Assembly (NCBI GenBank): GCA_015350385.1
Contig: WNKI01000004.1
Span: 1,781,852-1,845,851, forward strand
Length of the DNA stretch: 64,000 nt
Direction: 5' to 3'
Source of the DNA: Aculops lycopersici
Taxonomy: Eukaryota; Arthropoda; Arachnida; Trombidiformes; Eriophyidae
Both the position numbers and the translations under genes were made by a program. The first letter of the stretch is position 1, and each line of letters begins with the position of its first letter. Shown piece by piece: positions 59,243 to 64,000 of this stretch. The notes below the pieces were generated by a model that was not told the origin of the DNA, made no database searches, and saw only the letters and a list, made by a program, of their open reading frames with translations.

Positions 59243-62200
59243 TTATTCGGGATCAATCTTAGATCCTACCACAAGTTCGGTTTCACATTGGATATCTGTT
59301 GTGTGGGTCCAATTTGTTGGTGTTGAAAAGTTGTTAACACCACCGAACATTCATGGGGAATCCTCAAACACGTAGATAAGTTTCCTCGGGTGAAGAAGGA
59401 AGTAAAACGACTCAGTCCGACGATAAGTGGTGACAAATCGGTAAATCAGTCGAGTAAAACTCCAATCTGTCTTAACCCCACGAACAGGAAAAACTCACCT
59501 GAGTGTCGAGTCATTAAGCGTGACTGCTCACTCCTACAAGTGGGTTTTGTTTATATGTATTTTGCTCGTTGCTGAATCCTCAATAAGTCAAGTGTTTTTC
59601 AGGAAAGAAAAAACTCAATTGAAGAGGAAATGATTCTATTTTTATGTTTAAGGGATGAAATGAAGTTGTTGTTGAAGATTAAAATTGCTCGTAAGTGAAG
59701 AGGGTAGAATTTAGATCAGTTTATAGCAAAAATAGAAGAATAAACAGAGACACAAGTTGCTCCATTCATTCAGTCTTGATGGACCATCAAAAAGCTCCTA
59801 TTGACAGGCAAAGGTAGCCGGGTGAGTACTCGACCAGTTTGGTAGCTGGTGGTGCTTCATTCGAGCTGCTTAAAACTACTCGACCAAATGGTCGGGTAAA
59901 GACGACGTCATTTGCGTTAGCTGAAATGAAAAAATTAGATGGAGAGAGAGCAAGAGAGATCATGATGAAAACACGATGATAAGAAATGAGAAAGGAGGAA
60001 GGTGAGAATTATGCAGGCTAGCTGAACGACTGTCCGGCTCGTTAATTTGCCAGTGGTCGCTGATTTAGTTGCTCATAATTAATATTATCACCCTTATTAT
60101 CAACGCTCTGGATGACGGGCAGGAGTGGTTATTGCAGCAATTACGTAATGAGAGTTCTTTCACACAGCGACACTCTTCTATCTTTTATCTTATAGTGAAT
60201 TAGTTAGTTAGCTAGCTAGCTAACTACCTGACCGACCGAACAACTAGCTAACTCACAGGCATGGGAGGAGTTCAGAGGAAGGAGGAGAAAATCTATTGGC
60301 CAGCCTTCTCGTGCGAGCCCTCTCGTAGTACGAGCGACACTCACACGTTCACCTGGTTGCGCCCCGTAGGCGATTAAAGAGATCCAACAGGTGGTTGTGT
60401 GTGTGTTGTGAAGTACCATTTGAATGATAGTGGCCAATGCGCATGCGGTTGGCCCGCCGTGCCGAGGAGATCAAAGGGGGGGCGGGTCAGTGAGTCCCGC
60501 GGTCCTAAAAACCCACCGTGGCCAGGTGCGCTAGCGGACAGTCGAGCGGTCGACCGCTAAGGCGTCAGCCTCTGGCAAAACATCGGTTAAATAAACAGAT
60601 AGCTCATGGCAAGGCTAGCTCGAGGAGAAGATAGGTAGCGAGCGCAAGAGGAGCGGCCAGTGTAGCTAGAACATTGCGGAGTAGCTTAATGAAGGCCACC
60701 AACGTAGAGGGCGACCGCAGAGGTCAACTACCTGTCGTGATAAGTGTGCCCAAGCGCGGGCTTCTCTGGCTTAGGAATGTATAGCGGGCGCAGAGGAAAA
60801 AGAGTGTCTCTCTGGAGAGCAACTAAGCGCAGCGGAAGCGTTAGAACTAGAAGAAAGTAATCGAGGTTAGCCACTTGTTGCTGAAATGGGGCTAGTGTAG
60901 CTTACGTCACACTAGCGCCTAGCGGCATTAAGGAAAAGAGAGCGCGCAGCGGAAGCACGTGGAGAGAAGTATGGAGCAGTCTCGCGTAATTTTCTATTCA
61001 GTACCGGAGGATTGGACATCGGATAAACAACGACCAACTTTACCAATAATAATCAATAAAACAGTGCAGTGTCTAGAAGTAGCTCGAGAGCGGGTATTCG
61101 GGTACTGCAGTCAATGGGGGAGACGTAGCGAGTGACCGACTGACCGCTACAGTAGGGTTGCATTGTGTTAGTGTGATTTTAACAGACGAGAATCTTCAAG
61201 CAACTTCACAGTGAATCTGAGTGAGTGAAAGCTAACTCAGATGCGAGCACCACAATCCAACAGTCCGAATTCTACTGCCCTCCACTCGTTACTCTAGTGC
61301 CTTTAAATTACTATCACTTGCTCTAGTATCCTATCAAAGTAGAAAGAGAGATGATTGGACTCTCTATCTATCCGACCAGCCAGCCAGCCAGTCAGTCATT
61401 CGGTGGGCTAGCTAGGAACGAAGACATGCAAAAGCTAACTGTATACGCACACACTGGGTGAGTTGAGTCACACGCTGCCAAGAGTTGCGAAAATCAACAG
61501 GTGAATCAAGTGCAGCTCCCATAGAGAGGGAGGGAGGGAGGGAGGGAAAGAGTGCAATTTAATCGACGAGGACGAAGTCGAAGTGCACGATGGAAGCAAC
61601 AAGTGGCCGTATGATTGTTGTTGCCTTCTCTTTCACGCCGCCCCCATAGACTAAGACGAGTGTTTGCTTGGTCCAGTCTGGTTAGCTGCATCTCGTGATG
61701 ATGTTGTTGTTGCCGCTATTATTTCCGTGCCTTTTGCCGATGATGATGATGTTGCTCTTACATCAACAAGATCACCAAGAGCAATGGAGAAACGAGGTGG
61801 AGGCAACATCAATGTAGTTGCCACTAGCGCTTAAGCCATAGGATTGAGATTCAACTCTCACTAGCTGCCATCGCTTGTGAGATCTCGTCTCGGTGATGTG
61901 TGTCCAGTTACGACCACGACCACGACCACCACCACCACTACTTTTATTGAGACCACTAGAAGACATCTAGCTTCCCAGTGGACCAAGTGGCAAGCTACTT
62001 CACTCACTCACTCACTTACTTACTGACCGACCGGCCGGCCGGCCGGCCGGATGGCCGGATGGCTGGCCGCCGGTGGGCGTCAAACAGCACGACTTTCCGT
62101 TGGCTTCGATGGCGCCGTTGTAGTCGGAGCGACTGTTGGAAATGATGGAATAGCCGCTGGAATTGGTTCACAAACTTGAATTGGTTTGTTGGAACATCAT

Positions 62201-62705
62201 CATCATCATCAATCGCGACAGCAACCAATTCATACAATACAATCATGAGGGTGAAGGTAACTCTCGGACTCTCTCGTGCTAAGGCGGGCTCACGTTGAAT
62301 TCGGCTCTTCAGTCAGCAGCAGTTAGCTCTAGTTTAACAGTCAAAAACGATCAAAGCAACAACAACAACAACAGGTAGTTATTGTTATTATTATGCGCGA
62401 GATTATTGTAGCGGTTAAGTAAAGTAGAGATCCAAGGCGCTTAAGTTAGTTGGTGGCGAGTGGTAATCTTTTGCTGATTGTAGAAATCTCTTAATCGGCA
62501 AACAATCAAGAGCAACTCAAAGCACAAGCAACAGGTTCTCTCTTTCCCTTTTCAAGTGGTCTATTGCGCGAGCAAAAGTTCAGTCAACTTTATGTCAGAA
62601 ATTTGTCTCCTCTTTCTGGTTATTGAATAAAATTAACACACAGTCTCTAAACTAAGAATAGCTTACAATCGCAAGTTTATTTTCAATAAAAATAAAAAAA
62701 ACAGT
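59243..62705. other. Intergenic region, no gene seen
   Basis: A 3.46-kb stretch between outward-pointing genes. It has a GC-richer segment at about 60440-61160 with many GCGCAGCGGAAGC-like words, a GGGA run (61526-61547) and a GGCC run (62031-62050). Frames are short and carry no domain. The part next to 62706 is A/T-rich and probably the leader of the SOD-repeat gene. Confidence 0.5.
61526..61547 (+). repeat. GGGA tandem repeat, possible G-quadruplex
   Basis: Five to six GGGA units in a row on the plus strand match the four-G-tract pattern of a quadruplex. No gene is nearby enough to suggest a role. Confidence 0.6.
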
Positions 62706-64000
62706 ATGACACTTAAATCTGAAGCATCAGCGGGGCCCATCGGCGGCAGCTCTAGAAGCCGCAGCAACTCGAAGCGGCTCAATCAAGTATCAAGATTATT
62801 GTCAACAGGTATCCTAGTACTAATCTATTGTTATTGTTGTTGCAGCATCCAAAGCGTTTCAAGTTTTCAATCTCAGCCACAACCTCCTCCATTCAGATCT
62901 CAAGCATTGCCACCAAATGGACCTTCGTCAGGTCCGCCGATACAAAATGGAGCGCCAATATCGTCGCAGTCGCAATCCCCAGGTGGCCGCGGCTTGCCGC
63001 AACCCCAACCGGCGGGAGGAAGCTTGGTGGCCAATATAAATTGCAACAAAATTCGCGGCCATGTTACGTTGACGCCAAATCTTCAAGGTGGCACCACGGT
63101 CACCACACAAATCAGCGCCGGCCCACCAGGTGAGGTGTACCAGTGGAGCGTGCACCAGTTTCCCGTTAAGCCAGGCACTGCAATGTGCTCATGCTCGGCC
63201 CTAATCCTCGGCACCAAGCTCATTGACCTGAGCGAAATGCATGGAAATCTTCCCTCGGATCAGGAGTTTAATGTCCAGTCGTCGTTGAATTTATTTGGAC
63301 CCGACTCGCCGGTTGGCCACTCGCTTATGTTGCGCGGAATGAAAACTGGAATGGTTGCCTGCGCCACCTTCCTTCCCACCAGCCGGAAGTCCAATTACCG
63401 GGCAAAATTTCACTCTCCAATCAGTGGATCAGTGACCATCTTTCAAACTGCCTTTGGAACCTCGTTCATATCGCATTTAATGTACTCAAATGGAACCAGA
63501 CGTCACTCGCAGCATCGATTCGACATCATCAAGACCGAGGACGAAATTTTGGCCAATCCTCTACAGAGTGGCACCCAAGCTAGCGCCTTAATTGGCGGAG
63601 GGCAACGAGTTGATTCGCGCCAAGCTCAACTGGAGCAACGTGAGCATGAGCTCGAGTTGAGCCAGTGCAAGAGGTTTCCAAATGGTGAGCCGCTATTGAG
63701 GAACATGACCTACCAACTGTCCGTTAGCACGGAGAGTTTTGGAATGCGCGGCCGAACAGCAATGGTCCTGCCACCGATTCCATTCGAGACCTTCTCTAGT
63801 GTCTTTGTAGTGGTTTATTCGGAACACGATCCTAACGATCCCATTGGTTGCGCTCCATTGCGCTTTGCCAAACCCAAAACGGCGGCTGCAAAATTCCAAT
63901 CGGTTAGTGTTCAGGGAAGTGTAGTTTTCAGCCAGGATTCACCGTATGACGTCACACTGGCCAGGGTAAACTTGAATATGCCAAATAGCGATGCTCATAG
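62706..64000 (+). CDS. Copper-only SOD-repeat protein (Rsod/CSRP-like), partial
   Basis: Open from ATG 62706 to the window edge (431 codons, no stop), so the 3' end is missing. The N-terminus is Ser/Arg-rich, followed by a hydrophobic segment at about 35-48 (LLSTGILVLIYCYCC) that could be a signal anchor, then a Pro/Gln-rich spacer. Three tandem SOD-like units begin near 113 (NCNKIRGHVTLTP), 237 (SPISGSVTIFQ) and 400 (SVQGSVVFSQ, cut off). Unit 1 has WSVHQFPV, DLSEMHGNL and VACATFLP; unit 2 ends NDPIGCAPLRF. These match copper-only SOD-repeat proteins of invertebrates (Drosophila Rsod), extracellular relatives of Cu/Zn SOD. A 37-base intron-like segment (62818-62854) lies in the anchor region; removing it would break the SOD frame with this ATG. 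Confidence 0.82.
   Translation, partial: MTLKSEASAGPIGGSSRSRSNSKRLNQVSRLLSTGILVLIYCYCCCSIQSVSSFQSQPQPPPFRSQALPPNGPSSGPPIQNGAPISSQSQSPGGRGLPQPQPAGGSLVANINCNKIRGHVTLTPNLQGGTTVTTQISAGPPGEVYQWSVHQFPVKPGTAMCSCSALILGTKLIDLSEMHGNLPSDQEFNVQSSLNLFGPDSPVGHSLMLRGMKTGMVACATFLPTSRKSNYRAKFHSPISGSVTIFQTAFGTSFISHLMYSNGTRRHSQHRFDIIKTEDEILANPLQSGTQASALIGGGQRVDSRQAQLEQREHELELSQCKRFPNGEPLLRNMTYQLSVSTESFGMRGRTAMVLPPIPFETFSSVFVVVYSEHDPNDPIGCAPLRFAKPKTAAAKFQSVSVQGSVVFSQDSPYDVTLARVNLNMPNSDAH

Noticed and set aside
60500..60600. Possible tRNA gene around GAGCGGTCGACCGCTAAGGCG
   Set aside because: The A-box-like part is there, but no matching acceptor stem, anticodon arm or GGTTCGA-type B box could be folded.

Overview
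This is eukaryotic nuclear DNA, most likely from an arthropod. GT-AG introns, a TATA box with a TCAGT-type initiator, a secreted Gly/Tyr-rich cuticle-like peptide, an NRF-6-like acyltransferase and a SOD-repeat protein all fit. Most recognised genes have a single coding exon (SAE1, mL50, SUCLA2, TMEM179, ACP7, ANAPC4, GEMIN6, TM9SF2 and others), so the genome is intron-poor. Such intron loss is known in some acariform mites, but a mite assignment is only an inference.

Layout: 1-10.4 kb is gene-free as far as I can see, with microsatellites, simple tandem repeats and a 20-base gap. From 10.4 to 20 kb lies a compact housekeeping cluster: a Gln/His-rich protein with an Sp-like motif, SAE1 (minus), a SIN1/MAPKAP1 relative (plus), an unrecognised 145-residue protein, mitochondrial ribosomal protein mL50 (minus), SUCLA2 (plus) and a two-exon Orai channel (minus). 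A six-exon membrane-anchored trypsin-like protease spans 21.8-26.6 kb. TMEM179, a secreted Gly-rich peptide, a purple acid phosphatase (ACP7) and ANAPC4 follow to 37.7 kb. After the transposon block come NDUFS3, GEMIN6, TM9SF2 and an NRF-6-like acyltransferase (53.1-59.2 kb). A mostly empty stretch then leads to a superoxide-dismutase-repeat protein that runs off the right edge.

The most remarkable part is the transposon block at 37.8-52.9 kb, between ANAPC4 and NDUFS3. It holds two different full-length Ty1/copia LTR retrotransposons in opposite orientations, each with recognisable LTRs, 5-bp target duplications, a primer-binding site and a polypurine tract. In both, one uninterrupted reading frame runs Gag-protease-integrase-RT-RNase H and continues without a stop into about 530-580 residues that look like a viral-type class I envelope/fusion protein: a furin-like site, a following apolar segment, helical regions, N-glycosylation sites, conserved cysteines and a C-terminal membrane anchor. 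The two envelope-like parts share motifs, so they probably descend from one capture. The second element sits inside a non-autonomous hAT-like DNA transposon that has 15-bp terminal repeats and an 8-bp target duplication.

Functionally the host genes are unrelated housekeeping genes (SUMO activation, TORC2, mitochondrial translation and metabolism, calcium entry, APC/C, complex I, SMN complex, endomembrane trafficking), often head-to-head or tail-to-tail with short spacers. All identifications rest on reading the translated sequence; no database search was run.
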